From Primula veris (lineage: Eukaryota > Streptophyta > Magnoliopsida > Ericales > Primulaceae): DNA of 64,000 nucleotides. The stretch spans positions 38,212,795 through 38,276,794 of the forward strand of contig OY821740.1 in the NCBI GenBank assembly GCA_963682055.1, in the 5' to 3' direction. The notes beneath the pieces are model-generated. The model was given only the letters and a program-made list of their open reading frames with translations, ran no database searches and was not told the origin of the DNA. The position numbers and the translations under genes are program-made. Positions 11,465 through 22,795 of this stretch are shown here, one piece after another (position 1 is the stretch's first letter; every line of letters starts with the position of its first letter).

Positions 11465-13594
11465 TACAACTTGGTTTTTCACCGTTATATTCTGTACCCT
11501 GTTATATTAGTTCCTTTATTCATGAAATTTTCTACTTGTTCTAATTCAATAACTTGATACTGATGTTTGAACTTGGTTTGAAGTAAAACTTTAGTGTTAT
11601 CCCCAGATATGTTTTTACTTTATACGTCAATTACCTGCATGGCGATGATAATTATCTGTTGTAATTAGGGAATGTATCGATTCGTAATGTCAAGTTGACA
11701 TTGGTTACAACTCTTCTAAATGAGGTGACTACATGTCTGGTTGTACGTTGCCACAATCTATGAAATAGCATCACATCTATTAACTATTAGGAGTATGTAT
11801 AACTAAGCGCCATTTATTTTGTCGAGATAGTTATGAATATATACATTGGAATCTGGAATAAGATGTTCTTCTACACATATGATACCAAAACCTGTCTTCA
11901 GAGATAATATGCATTACATTGTGAATAGATCTTTCAATGATAAAGCTAAAGACATGAGAAGAAAAGGAAGGAATACAAGACCATGTCGAAGTATTTTTTT
12001 TTTCCCTCAAACACTTATTTTCCCTAGATATATGTTTTTCCCTTTGAACTTATTGTTACATATATAGATTAGACTTCAACACGGATACAGTGAACAAAAT
12101 TAGACAATATATATATACTTTTATAGCTTCCCTCCTTGTGAGAAAGCCGTCGAGAATATTAAATTTCCATCTTTCACTTGTTAAAACCCTGCCATATAGA
12201 AACAATTAATACCGAGGAAACTATAAGTAACTCAATATGAAAAGTTAAGTAAAATTAAAGGAAGTCTTTAGTTCTAAACGATGTTTACAAGATGCATTGT
12301 ACTATCTATATGGTTCTACCAAAAAATAGATATATTTATTGTAGTTTATCTATCACTTGCAATATACATAATATGTACATGATAAGAGTCAAGAGAGGCC
12401 ATATATATATATATACAGTAATACAGATATACGTACATTATCTTTAGAGATGCAAGAAAGGTAAGCAGAAGAAGATTTCCACAGAAAAAATGATACATTT
12501 AAATAGTCAGTTTTAGTCTTTAGTAGGTACAAGGAAAAATCATTAGTAGTAGCATAAGAGAAAATTTTATGTATTTCATCATAAAACTGGATCCAAGAGA
12601 TACTGACATGACTAACATACGTTGCATGAAGTAATAAAGAATTTGAGAGATACATATCAAGACAAGGTGAACTGGATAATCTATTATAAACATGTTATGA
12701 TATGGTCGGTTTTGAGGCATAAGACAATGTGCATGTGATATAAAGAGTAGTAGGATTAGATTTCATGTGCTTCTATTTTAGGATAGTGAGTGAATTAAAG
12801 TGACTAATTAATTAAATATTGCTAAAGTTTTTAAGAATGTCGAAATTCTTTTTCTTGCTTATAAAGTTATAGTTGTGACGGTCATATACCAAAAACTCCT
12901 TCTATGAAACTCATTGGAAGAGTCTTTGCTTGCACCATGAAATGAGTTAAGGAGTAAGATAGGGCTGCAACACCACCAAATTAATTAAAAACTATAGATT
13001 TTTACCATGTTAGTTGTTTTTAAAAAACCCATAGACTTTCAGCATACAAGTAAAAAGAAGTAATTAGTCTTAGATGGAACAATTGATGAATTATCTTTTA
13101 TTTTGGAAGTTCTGAACATTCAACTTTGTATGAGACTGAAAATTATAGTTGTTGAAATTTCTCAATAGGCGATCTCTCTAGTCATTACTTCAAAAAAAAA
13201 AGGTAAAAAGAAGTACTTTTCTGAGCTCCCACAATCTCTCAGACACCAAGATCATGTAAATTGTCGTTTTTAAAGACATTTAAACTTTAAATGAAATTGT
13301 CGTTAATTTTATAATAACAAATTAATAATTGATAAGTTTAGAATCGCCTTAACTCTTACCCTACATTTGCAAGGCATGAGAGTTTTGATTGACAATAACA
13401 TAACGACAAGGAATACCTTCTATCATTGTTTCGTTTTCCTAGAAGAAAGTTTAGTCCAGAAACATTTCTTTTACAAAGTCCATCGACATGCATGCAAGAT
13501 TTGAATAAGTACATATTTAATTGCAGGTGGCAAGCCGAAAAGCTAGCTCTTCTAGAGAAAATAATAATTTAAAACAATAAAAAAACAAATTTAA
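11465..13594. other. Spacer between Maf and the second RADIALIS-like gene
   Basis: AT-rich sequence without a supportable gene. It holds short (TA)n runs near 12107 and 12403. Open frames here lack coding character. Confidence 0.45.
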
Positions 13595-13867
13595 TTAATT
13601 ACCAGCATACTGCTTCCGGTCACCGCTGTAGTTTCTGCCATTGTTCCCAGTACTAGACCTGTACTTTGGCAATGGCACTTGATCCGACTCTATTTTCATA
13701 ATATCCCTCACGAGGATATCGTATTGCCTCTTAACATCCTCAACGGTTTTCCCGCTCACAGCTCTAGCTACATTATGCCAACGGTCTGGGGTGTCCTTGT
13801 CAAAATAAGCTAGAGCCTCTTCGAACTGCTTGTTTTGCCTTGCAGTCCATGTTGAGCCCGACGCCAT
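13595..13867 (-). CDS. RADIALIS-like single-MYB (SANT) protein, 90 aa
   Basis: Reading from ATG 13867: [54 protein letters not shown], then [12 protein letters not shown]. This is closer to the RL consensus ([13 protein letters not shown]) than the copy at 4241. The frame can end at TAA 13595, giving 90 aa. Alternatively a donor GT at 13602/13601 could splice to an exon after TTCTCTAG near 13556, giving a few more residues; the other copy has an intron at about the same place, so this is plausible. Minus-strand TATAAA at 13956-13951 supports this start. It is likely a nuclear MYB-interfering regulator by family. Confidence 0.88.
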   Translation of the reverse strand: MASGSTWTARQNKQFEEALAYFDKDTPDRWHNVARAVSGKTVEDVKRQYDILVRDIMKIESDQVPLPKYRSSTGNNGRNYSGDRKQYAGN

Positions 13868-13950
13868 TTGTTTTAGTGAGATATAGTTATTAAGAGAGAT
13901 ATAAGGGTCTTTTTTTTTGTGTGACTAGAGGTTTACATGCTTGCTCTCAT

Positions 13951-13956
13951 TTTATA
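13951..13956 (-). promoter_or_regulatory. Likely TATA box of the second RADIALIS-like gene
   Basis: TATAAA on the minus strand, about 84 bases before the ATG at 13867. The spacing is nearly the same as in the copy at 4241 (about 78 bases). Confidence 0.6.
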
Positions 13957-15462
13957 CAGGAGGAAAAGGTTCATGTATTTCAATTTCTTGCAACTTTGGG
14001 AATATTTTCTTGCTTTTGGAAAGCGTATGTTTGAAGATGGGATTATTTTGACTACTTACATTAATGGTCCCTGATGACCTGAACTTGTTTCTATTTAGTC
14101 GCTAGCTTTATAAAAATATGTATATTTAGTTCTTTTCGTGACCAAACGTGTCTGACTCGGACCATCCATATAGTTGATAATTGATTAATTTAAGTATTAG
14201 AGGCATGAGAAACATGTGTTTTCAAGGCCGTTACTTAATTTCCAATCATTTAGTCTCCACTACTATAAAATCTCACAGCAAAATCCTTCAAACAGAATGT
14301 GTACATGTTCCATGGATTACGTGAATAGATGTCCAAATTAGATAAATGGAAAATTACTAGGGAACAGTTAGGGTATATGACTTGTTCCGTTTGCATAAAA
14401 AGGTGTCAAATGGATAAAAAAAATTAAATTTTGATTAATATTTAAGTTTAAGGTAGCCCCCCACATGATTCTATATTTTTATTTGAGTTTTTATTGTGTT
14501 GTACAATTTGTTTTTAATTTATCAAATTCTAATTTGTTGAAAATAGAAAAAAATAAATTAGTTATTGAAAAACAACATCTAACCATTCATTTTCTAATCT
14601 AACGGTGGTTAAGCTGACTGTATCATAAACAGTCAAATAAGCTGACTGTTTTAAAGTCACTCAGATAAATGACATATATGTTAGGGACAAACTATATATT
14701 ATGATTTATGGTAGGGACAAACTATATATGGGTTTTGTTTGGTTGCACCTTTTAAGCTCAAATTACTCATTTTGTTTTATGTACAATGCAAGTTGCATTG
14801 CATTTGAAAGATGAGAAGCTAAGTTTAATCTTTAGGTGTTAGGGCCTAAAAAGATAGAACTTTAAATCTGTATCAATCCTTTGTTTGTTTTTTTCTTCTG
14901 AGTTTCAAAAGGTCCACTTAAACCTATATATATATATACCTTTCAAAAAAAAAAAAACTATATATATATATATATGTAGATTTTTTAAGAATTGGGAACT
15001 AAACTTAATTTTTTTAAGCTAAAAAAACTTGATTTAAGAGTAAATTAGTTCTTGATAAAAAATAAAAATAAAATAAAAAAAGCTTGTTACAAATTAATGA
15101 ACACGTACGCTAAATAATTAATCAGGGCTCAATGTGTTGTCATAAAATGAAAATCAGACAAAACTGATTATGAATGATTTTAAGCTATTTTTTTAGTCTT
15201 TGTTTAGATTATCTTGAGGTGGATTTGCGTACGATTAACAGGTGGTGGGGTGGGTTATGCTCCCTAAATCAACGCCTATGTAATCGTCTTTTGCAATAAA
15301 TATTCTTAAATATTCTTATAGTTGTGGGTGGGATGTGTTGTTCCTACTTAATTCAGCAACTTGGGGTTATCTTAGAGATAGGGTTAGATTTAGAACGTTG
15401 AATCTTCTCTCTACAAAAGAATACATATTCATATAATTAAGGTGTCACAAAGTTGTTCTGTC
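13957..15462. other. Spacer, AT-rich
   Basis: No gene was seen. It contains a short fragment (14738-14790) resembling the GTTTGGTTG...TTTTAAGCT ends of small hAT-like MITEs also seen at 27056, and (TA)n at 14923-14975. Confidence 0.4.
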
Positions 15463-15849
15463 GGTGTTCAAATTTGCTCAAGTTACCATGGTCAGATTTT
15501 GATCAGTTTATCGCTTTTTTCATATGTATTAGTAATTTTTTTTTTTTTTTTTTTTTTGTAAATCAATGTAATATTTTATTTATAAAGTGTTTATTTAAAA
15601 AAAATCTGTAAAATTTGATTTTTTTAATATTTATTTATATTACTACCTTATAAATTGTTGAACAAACAATTAAATATAAAAAAATATATATAGAAGGTCA
15701 AATTTTACATATTTTTTTGATCAAACACTTTAGAAATAGAATAATACGTTGATTTAAAAAAAAAATGATTTTTTTTTTTATAGATACATATGAAAGAATC
15801 ATAACCTCACTAAAATCTGATCATGCTAATTTGAGAAAAATTGTTCCCC
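15463..15849. mobile_element. Foldback MITE, long inverted arms
   Basis: The two halves are inverted copies of each other over nearly the whole 387 bases. The ends GGTGTTCAAATTTGCTCAAG and (inverse of the right end) GGGGAACAATTTTTCTCAAA match, then TCAGATTTT and TTTCATATGTAT recur in order in both arms, down to a small AT-rich centre near 15650. No coding capacity. No clear target duplication was found. Confidence 0.6.
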
Positions 15850-16606
15850 TTTTTGTGAGAAATTTTAGTGTCATCTACCTCTTAACTTTTCCCATATATG
15901 CACGTGTATAATAGTAAAATAAAATAAAAAATTGGGTAAGTAATAGCAAAACTTAATAAGAGTTGGAATAGTTATTCTATTAATGATAATAAAAAAAGCA
16001 AACTAGAATGAACTATTCACATATACGTACATTTACTTGGTAATTAAGTCATCTTTTCACTGCTCAAGTACTCAAAATTTAGAAAAAATCGGGAAAGACA
16101 CGCAACAAGAAGCTATTCTCGTTGTTGTTCGTTCACTTGTGTTTTCAAGTACTTGACTTTTCAATTTCAAGGTTTGTCCATAGAAGAAAAAGGTATAATC
16201 AAAAGAGCTGAGCTCGGCTGAAACTGCTGTCCTTTTTAGCTTTCATAAAGTTCGCGTCAAACTAATTAAATGCATACTAGCTAGTACTTGATAAATAAAC
16301 ATTTCCGATGAATGTGCTCGATTTTATTTATTTCTAATTAATAACTCTTTATTTGAAGTTAAGTTGTTATGCAGACATAGGAATAAAACCATGTTGATGA
16401 GCGTGATATACTGTGGTCTCAACCACTTTGCTCGATTGATACATTAATTATCAATTGCGTTATACTGGTGAATGTGCTCGATTGATACATTTAAACCTAG
16501 CTGCAAAGTATTTGGATTGCAAATATGCATTATTTTAGTGGGAACTTTTATAATAAGCTTCCATAAATTTGATATGGTTGGAAAAAGGACCATGTGATAA
16601 TAAATT
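15850..16606. other. Spacer, nothing recognised
   Basis: No gene, RNA or clear repeat was seen. Confidence 0.4.
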
Positions 16607-17055
16607 TGTAAAAACCCGAAAGTCGTGTGGTTCGAGAAGTGATGACGAAATCGGGTCAAAACGGACAGTATTAGTGGTAGTAAGCAGATGGTGACGGTCT
16701 GGTCGGAAGACCGGGCCGTTACAATTGGTATCAGAGCCGCTATCTAGCCGATGTGGGCACTGACAACCCCGGAATGACGGCGTGCCCGACGAGGACGTCG
16801 TGCCTGAAGGGGGAAAGAGCGTAAAAACCCGGATTTTCGTAGGAAAATACCGTGGTAAAGAGAAGTGAGCTATCACACATCGTCTAGATATGTAGTACTT
16901 ATATGGTATATAAGTTAGAAGTATCCTCTTTACTATCACCAATGTCTTTTAAAGCCGTACGGTCCGAGAAGCGATGACGAAATCGGACCAAAGCAGACAA
17001 CATTAATAGTAGTAAACAGATGGTGACGGTCTGATCGGAAGAATATTTCGTTACA
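16607..17055 (+). mobile_element. TRIM-like miniature LTR retrotransposon
   Basis: Left LTR 16607-16723 begins TGTAAAAACCCG and ends GTTACA. After ATT comes TGGTATCAGAGC (16726-16737), the classic primer site complementary to initiator tRNA-Met. A purine run GAAGGGGGAAAGAG (16806-16819) acts as the polypurine tract. The right LTR, 16820-17055, begins CGTAAAAACCCG and ends GTTACA. The LTRs match over their last 100 bases (GCAGATGGTGACGGTCTG in the left, one base different in the right); the left one lacks about 115 internal bases. The internal part is under 100 bases and codes for nothing. A second, mutated primer-site-like word (TTAGTATCAG) follows the right LTR, suggesting a former tandem copy. 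Confidence 0.7.
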
Positions 17056-18076
17056 GAATTAGTATCAGCCGATTAAGTGCGTATTGTTTTATACTTTTAT
17101 AACACAAGCGAGCAGAACACATGCACAAACAAAAACAAAAGCAAACAAAGTTTTTTTTTAATCACAAACAAAAACTTGCATTGAACCAAAGGTAAATAGA
17201 AAAAGAAATTAATAACCCACTTTATTACATGAATGTTTGTCCCTACGACCCTACTGAAAAATCTATTATTCTAGATTAAGTTGTAACTAAGTTTCGTAGC
17301 TTCATAAATGTACATACTAAAAAGATGGTATAAAATCAACTAATTAAGTACACACTATTTTGTTAGTTAGATGAGATCAAGTATCCACAAAAATAACGTG
17401 AAAATCATTCATGTGTCGGACCCTTAACCAAGCATGATTACCAAGACCTTAAATTGACTTTAATTAAGCCCCGTTTATATCAGCTCTAAATTTGATCATT
17501 CTCAAATATAACAACATTAATCATAATTAACTATAGTCGTGAGGGCATTACCTTCTAGTTTCAGTCCAAGACACAATATAACAGTTCTCGTTTAGTACAT
17601 GACTGTACCCGTTTCTAAATAACTTTGAATATATTACAAGTTGGGGTAAACAGTTTCCAAAAAAAATCCCAAATTAGAATCTTTAAGGATTAAAAGACAA
17701 CCCCACTTAAACCAACTTGCTCGTATCTTTGCTCTAATTAGATAATGCCCAACATGTAGGTGGAGGGACCTGATGATAGCTTATATCTAAAGTCGTAAAT
17801 GGACTCCTATATATATATACACACACGTAAATATGTATATTAGTAAATGTGCCGACGTATCCGGTTGTCGTACGAAAAAGTAAAAATTAAAATTTCTTTT
17901 TTAGTGATAATTGATAAAAGTTAAGTGGAGTGGAGGGTTGAAAAAATAAATAAAAATATGATTAAATTAGGGCAATATAATAATTAGTAAAAAGGAGGTG
18001 GGATACATTTGGAAAAAGTGAAAAAATATTTAGAAGCTTCACCTAACTCTTATATATATATATATATATATATATA
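17056..18076. other. Spacer with (TA)n, nothing else recognised
   Basis: AT-rich DNA without a gene. (TA)n runs occur at about 17808-17820 and 18052-18075; the latter abuts an inverted Helitron-type end. Confidence 0.4.
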
Positions 18077-18235
18077 CCACGCGTTGCGTGTGACATGCAT
18101 AATGATATAAATCTCGTAATATATTTTATTTAAAACATAATATTTAGATTTGATATAATTTATTGTAGTTATGTAGGTTAAAATGAATTGTTAATTAATT
18201 TAGGCTACATCCGTAATTAGTAAAATATAGTGAGA
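18077..18235 (-). mobile_element. Inverted Helitron-type 3' end
   Basis: Read on the minus strand this ends in CACACGCAACGCGTGG, the hairpin-bearing terminus of the Helitron family at 19130-19289, with about 150 bases of further identity. It therefore forms a long inverted repeat with that copy across about 0.9 kb. In the middle, 18380-18410 and 18949-18978 are a second inverted pair (GGGAAGCAGCCTC and its inverse). Confidence 0.55.
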
Positions 18236-18994
18236 ATAAATTGTTAATTATTTAGATTATGTATATTGATAATTATTAAAATAAAATAAGAGTATTTTTA
18301 AAAAAAATTAAATAAAATTTAACAGATTTTTATTTTTATTAAGTTTGGTTATATTAACACCAGCATACGATAACAATTTAGGTGCCTCTGGGAAGCAGCC
18401 TCATGCTGTCAAGTTCATTAGAAAACCAATAGCATTTATCCACTTGTTAATTAACTTACATGTAAACATACTGGAGTGTATATCTTTTCATATAAGACTT
18501 AATTTCATAAAACTTTAAAACTTACTTCAATCTATCGATCTAGTTTTCAAGTTTGAAATAGATATCCTAAAAAAAATAGGAGATGGTATTTGATTTCTTT
18601 ACCTTTTCTGGCATTGAGAATTTATTTTTAACTTTTTTGAATTTGTATAATGTTGAACAATTTTTTTTCATCATGAGTGATAATTTACAATAACTAATGT
18701 TAAAACATTTACAATTTTAGGATAAATCTTTCAAACCTCCAAATCTTAAAGATTGAAAAAAACATATAAATTTTCCTCATTTTTAGTAGTAACATGTTTG
18801 TGTATAATTTAATACTTGAAAATAAAAGATATGTAGAGATTTTTTTCCTTAAAACAGCAATAGTTAACGGGTTTTGTTGGACCCCTTTTATTAGGATTTC
18901 TCTCTTTAATTAGGTGGTAATTAATATTGGTTTTCTAATGAAGTAAGCAGCGTGAGAGGCTGCTTCCCCCTAAGCAGCTAAATCATTATTCATA

Positions 18995-19297
18995 TCTATA
19001 TTATTATCTTATTAATATAAGCCAACCAAGAAAAAATGAGGCTGTCAAATTTTGGCCATTTTTTTCAAAAATGCCCCCACTCTTTTTTACTAATTACCAA
19101 TATACATAATATAATTAATTAATTATTTGTCCTCAATATATTTTACTAATTACGGATGTACCCTAAATTAATGAACAATTCGTTTTAACCTCCGTAACTA
19201 TAATAAATTATACCAAATCTGAATATTATGTTAAAAATAAAATATATTACAAGATTTATGTCATTACGCGTATCACACGCAACGCGTGGATAACTTT
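18995..19297 (+). mobile_element. Helitron-like non-autonomous element, copy 1
   Basis: It begins TCTATATTATTATC and has AAGCCAACCAAG and GAGGCTGTCAAATTTT downstream, the same order as the clearer copy at 20844. The right end carries the hairpin CACACGCAACGCGTGG, without an intact CTAG. Directly followed by copy 2, so the pair is head to tail. Confidence 0.55.
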
Positions 19298-19602
19298 TAT
19301 TAGTTATTATAATAAGTCAACCCAAGATTTTTTGAGGCTGCCAAATTTTACCATTTTTTTCTAAAAATACTCTTACACTTTTTTATTAATTACCACAATA
19401 CTATATTCTCATAAAAATAGAGAAAAAGTAATAACTAATAACAATTTTATCCCTATTTAAGCTCTCAAAATTCTTTTGAGTCTTCTTATCTTATAATCTT
19501 ATTTTTTTTTATTCTCCAACTATTTGTATCATAACTACACTTATTTTCTAAATTTTATCGCATTACGCGTCTCACACGCAAAACGTGGGGCACGATTACT
19601 AG
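19298..19602 (+). mobile_element. Helitron-like non-autonomous element, copy 2
   Basis: ATTATAATAAGTCAACCCAAG and GAGGCTGCCAAATTTTACC near the left end; right end CACACGCAAAACGTG hairpin and GGGGCACGATTACTAG followed by T. The 3' CTAG before T is the Helitron hallmark. The left TC terminus is degraded. Confidence 0.6.
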
Positions 19603-19823
19603 TATATATATATATATATATGTAAATGTTACATTGACATCACCTTAGATATCAAGTTAGACATTTTTTTGCGGTAAAAGCTAGGTTTATCCATTTTCAA
19701 ACTTTTAGCTTTTTATATTTCACTAATCAGGCTCAAATTTTAGGATCAACCAAATAAATTCCAACTTAATTATAAGCTAACATATACAGTATACGTTTGA
19801 GCTAAAATGCTGTAACCAAAGAA

Positions 19824-19858
<35 letters not shown>

Positions 19859-19899
19859 ATAATTGATGACTTATCTTGCTTAAAATACAGATATTATAG
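19603..19899. other. Spacer with two (TA)n microsatellites
   Basis: (TA)n at about 19603-19622 and 19830-19855. Between them lie fragments resembling small hAT MITE sequence (AAAAGCTAGG, GCTGTAACCAAAGAAGCC). Confidence 0.4.
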
Positions 19900-20136
19900 A
19901 ATCCGTATCATTTTAGTTCTATCTTGAGAAAAAAAGGTTATGCTTATGATCACTCTCTTCTTGTACCCGAAAGAGACGGAAAAGAGAAAATGCTTTTTAT
20001 CCACATCCTTGGAAAAGTGGTTTTTATGTCCAATGATCCTCCTTATGATTGGAGACCATTAATCCACATATATGGTATTATTCTTCATATTGAAACTAGA
20101 AATAATACTGAATCTAGCTTAGCTTTATTGGTTTAA
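19900..20136 (+). other. Unidentified open stretch of about 78 codons
   Basis: The frame is open from 19900 to the stop at 20136 and has fairly coding-like composition (DHSLLVPERDGKEKM, NDPPYDWRPLIHIYG). The apparent start at 19924 is TTG, not ATG, and AAATACAG at 19882-19889 could be a splice acceptor, so it may be an exon or exon fragment. I do not recognise the protein. No neighbouring exon was found. Confidence 0.3.
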
Positions 20137-20374
20137 TAAGTCGGCATCAATAACTTTATCTTGTAACATACATATAAATGGAATCTCGAGATTATTTTAG
20201 TTCTTGAATAGTTTTCTTTTCAAAGTTTTTTAGTTAGTTTTTTGCCTTGAATAGATATTTTCTAAATTAGAGCCCATAGTTAAGACTAAGAGCGCAGTAA
20301 CGCTATAGAGCCAGATTGGTTCAACCAGACTGATTACCAAAAGTCATTTATGTAATTTTTAGAATTATTTTAAC

Positions 20375-20712
20375 ACTCAACAAAAACAAAAATAAAACCA
20401 CAAATATAATATTTATGAAACTCTAGTTGACACTACCCTAAACTGAAATATTAATTAAAAATATTTAAATATTTAATAATTTTAATATATTTTATTTGAC
20501 TATTCAACAAAATAAAACCTTAAATATAATATTTATGGAACTCTAATTGAGACTATCATAAACTTAAATATTAATTAAAAATATTTAAAATTTTAATGAT
20601 TTTAATATATTTTATTTGACGATTCAACAAAATAAAAACTCAAATATAATATTATAGAACCCTATTTGAGACTACCCTAAACTTAAATATTAATTAAAAA
20701 TATTAAATATAT
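20375..20712. repeat. Tandem repeat, ~120-bp unit, nearly 3 copies
   Basis: The unit contains CAACAAAATAAAAC, AAATATAATATTTATGGAA, GAGACTACCCTAAACTTAAA and ATATTAATTAAAAATATT and recurs at about 20378, 20503 and 20622. The copies differ by a few substitutions. No coding potential. Confidence 0.75.
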
Positions 20713-20843
20713 GGCCGAATAGCTAGCATACTCTTAAATTTCTGGATGAAAATGAAATTTTAAATTTACATTAAGTAATGGTGTGTTGAGAGTCTGATTG
20801 AGTCTATCTGGTTTATTAACATTATTGCTAAGCATTTTGGTTA

Positions 20844-21152
20844 TCTATACTATTATAATAAGCCAACCCAAATTTTTTTGAGACTGTCAAATTTTACCAC
20901 TTTTTTCCAAAAATACCCTTACATTTTTTTTATTAATTACCACAATACCATATTTTCATACAAAATAGATAAAAAGTAATAACTAATAACACTTTTTATC
21001 CCTATTTAAGCTCTCAAAATTCTTTTGAGTCTTCTCATCTTATACCATTATCTTTTTTTTATTGTCCAAATATTTGTATCATAACTACACTTATTTTCTA
21101 AATTTTATCGCATTACGCGTCTCATACGCAAAGCGTGGGGCACGATTACTAG
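20844..21152 (+). mobile_element. Helitron-like non-autonomous element, copy 3
   Basis: The clearest copy, 309 bases. It starts TCTATACTATTATAATAAGC after an A, and ends with the hairpin ATACGCAAAGCGTG, then GGGGCACGATTACTAG before a T. Insertion between A and T, a 5' TC, a 3' hairpin and CTAG are all Helitron features. No Rep/helicase gene. Confidence 0.75.
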
Positions 21153-22795
21153 TATATATATAAGACAATTAACAATTTTATTTTATCAATATGGTTATTG
21201 ATGAAAGAAAATTGGAAAATAAACAAAAAATAGGAATGTAAATATATATATGGTTATTCATATTAAAGCTGAACTTATAACAAAGTAATTATTATGTATA
21301 CTTGATAGCATCATATTATTTGATCCACGTAAATTGTGATATAAAATAGACTATTTGATACACACTCTTGTAGGGCCGTTATATTATTACATCAAAGTAC
21401 AACAATGACTCAAGGTAGATCATGCATGAGTATTTATAATAATGTGTGTCAAATAAACTTTTATATCATCACTCAAGTACGAGTACTTGTAAATAAATAC
21501 CATTAGGCAAGGAGCTGGCATTAATACGAAATAATATTTCAATAAAGGACCCGGGTGGAGCTAGCTAGGGAAGAGCTCGCAATGGTTACGGTATCCCATT
21601 TGTCAAAGAACCCGACTCGCAATACATATTTTTATATACAATTTTAATAAATAGTGGATTAGCAACTCTATTCGTTTTTTGCGTGTAATTTTTTTAATTA
21701 CAGCACCGTCATTGTCGAATACTAGTCTGTGCCACTGATAAATATTCTATAGATCGGAAGGTTATACATTTATGATCCAAAAATTACCTTTAATCCGTCT
21801 GTGTTCAGGGAAACCTAAGTACAGACCATCGGGGGCAACGGCATCCCTATAATTCCGAAAATTATGACTTTTTCAATTTTTAACCATGTATTTTCATTAA
21901 AATACGTTTAAAACAGTGATTTGACACCCCTTATTTTTATATTCTAAATTTTGACACCCCCATATATTATTTTTGGCTTTGTCCCGATCGTCTCCACGTA
22001 GTTTATTAGTACCCGGACCATAACATAAGTGAGGGGACTAACCAAACAAAATTCGTCTACTAATTTTGATTTTGTTTGAAATCCTGATTTATGATGAAAA
22101 AGGATACGTACGTACTTGTGAATCTACTTTGGAAAAGGTGTATGATTTTTGAGGTGGAATAATGTTCCAAAAGATAAGGAGATATATAAACGCATGAGGT
22201 TCATCTATCAACCAATAGAGTTTCAGATTTTCTCATATATGCGACATTAGAATATTTTTAAAATTAGAATTGACTTCTCATTTAGTGGTTGATATTTGGT
22301 TATATTCGATCGGGTTAGATATGTTACTTCTTTGGGGAATTACGAATATATACTTATTTTGGTACGTATTTAATTACCCAGAGCTTAAGTGGAGTATATC
22401 ATAAGATCATTGAGATGTAGTTTTTGTTTTTTGTCTTTAAGTTTTACAGTCTCATTAGTCGGAACAAGAAATTTCACATCTTAACCATTTTAATATTTTA
22501 TGTAGGATACTTGAAATTTAAAATATTGTTTTGTCTTCACGTACATATAGAATTTGTAAAATAATAATGAGTCAATACTAAAAAACAAAACAAAAAACTC
22601 CTTACTAAATTAGTACACCCAAAGAAATATGGTAATTAATTATCCCTAAAAAATGGATAAAATAATAATTCTTTAAATTCAACTTTATCCAAGGCGTATA
22701 AATATATTGCTTGTTTACATCGTTACTTCTTACTTGTAAGAACGTCGACTTTATTTGTCGTAATAAGTATAATAAATTAATAATAATAAAGTGTA
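21153..22795. other. Spacer with a small CACCCC-type repeat
   Basis: No gene. About 21822-21995 (CGGGGGCAACGGCATCCC ... TTTGACACCCCC ... GGCTTTGTCCC) resembles two other short elements in the window (41237-41352, 52975-53162). Confidence 0.4.

Noticed and set aside
16535..16942. A 135-codon minus-strand frame
   Set aside because: It runs across both LTRs and the primer site of the TRIM-like element.
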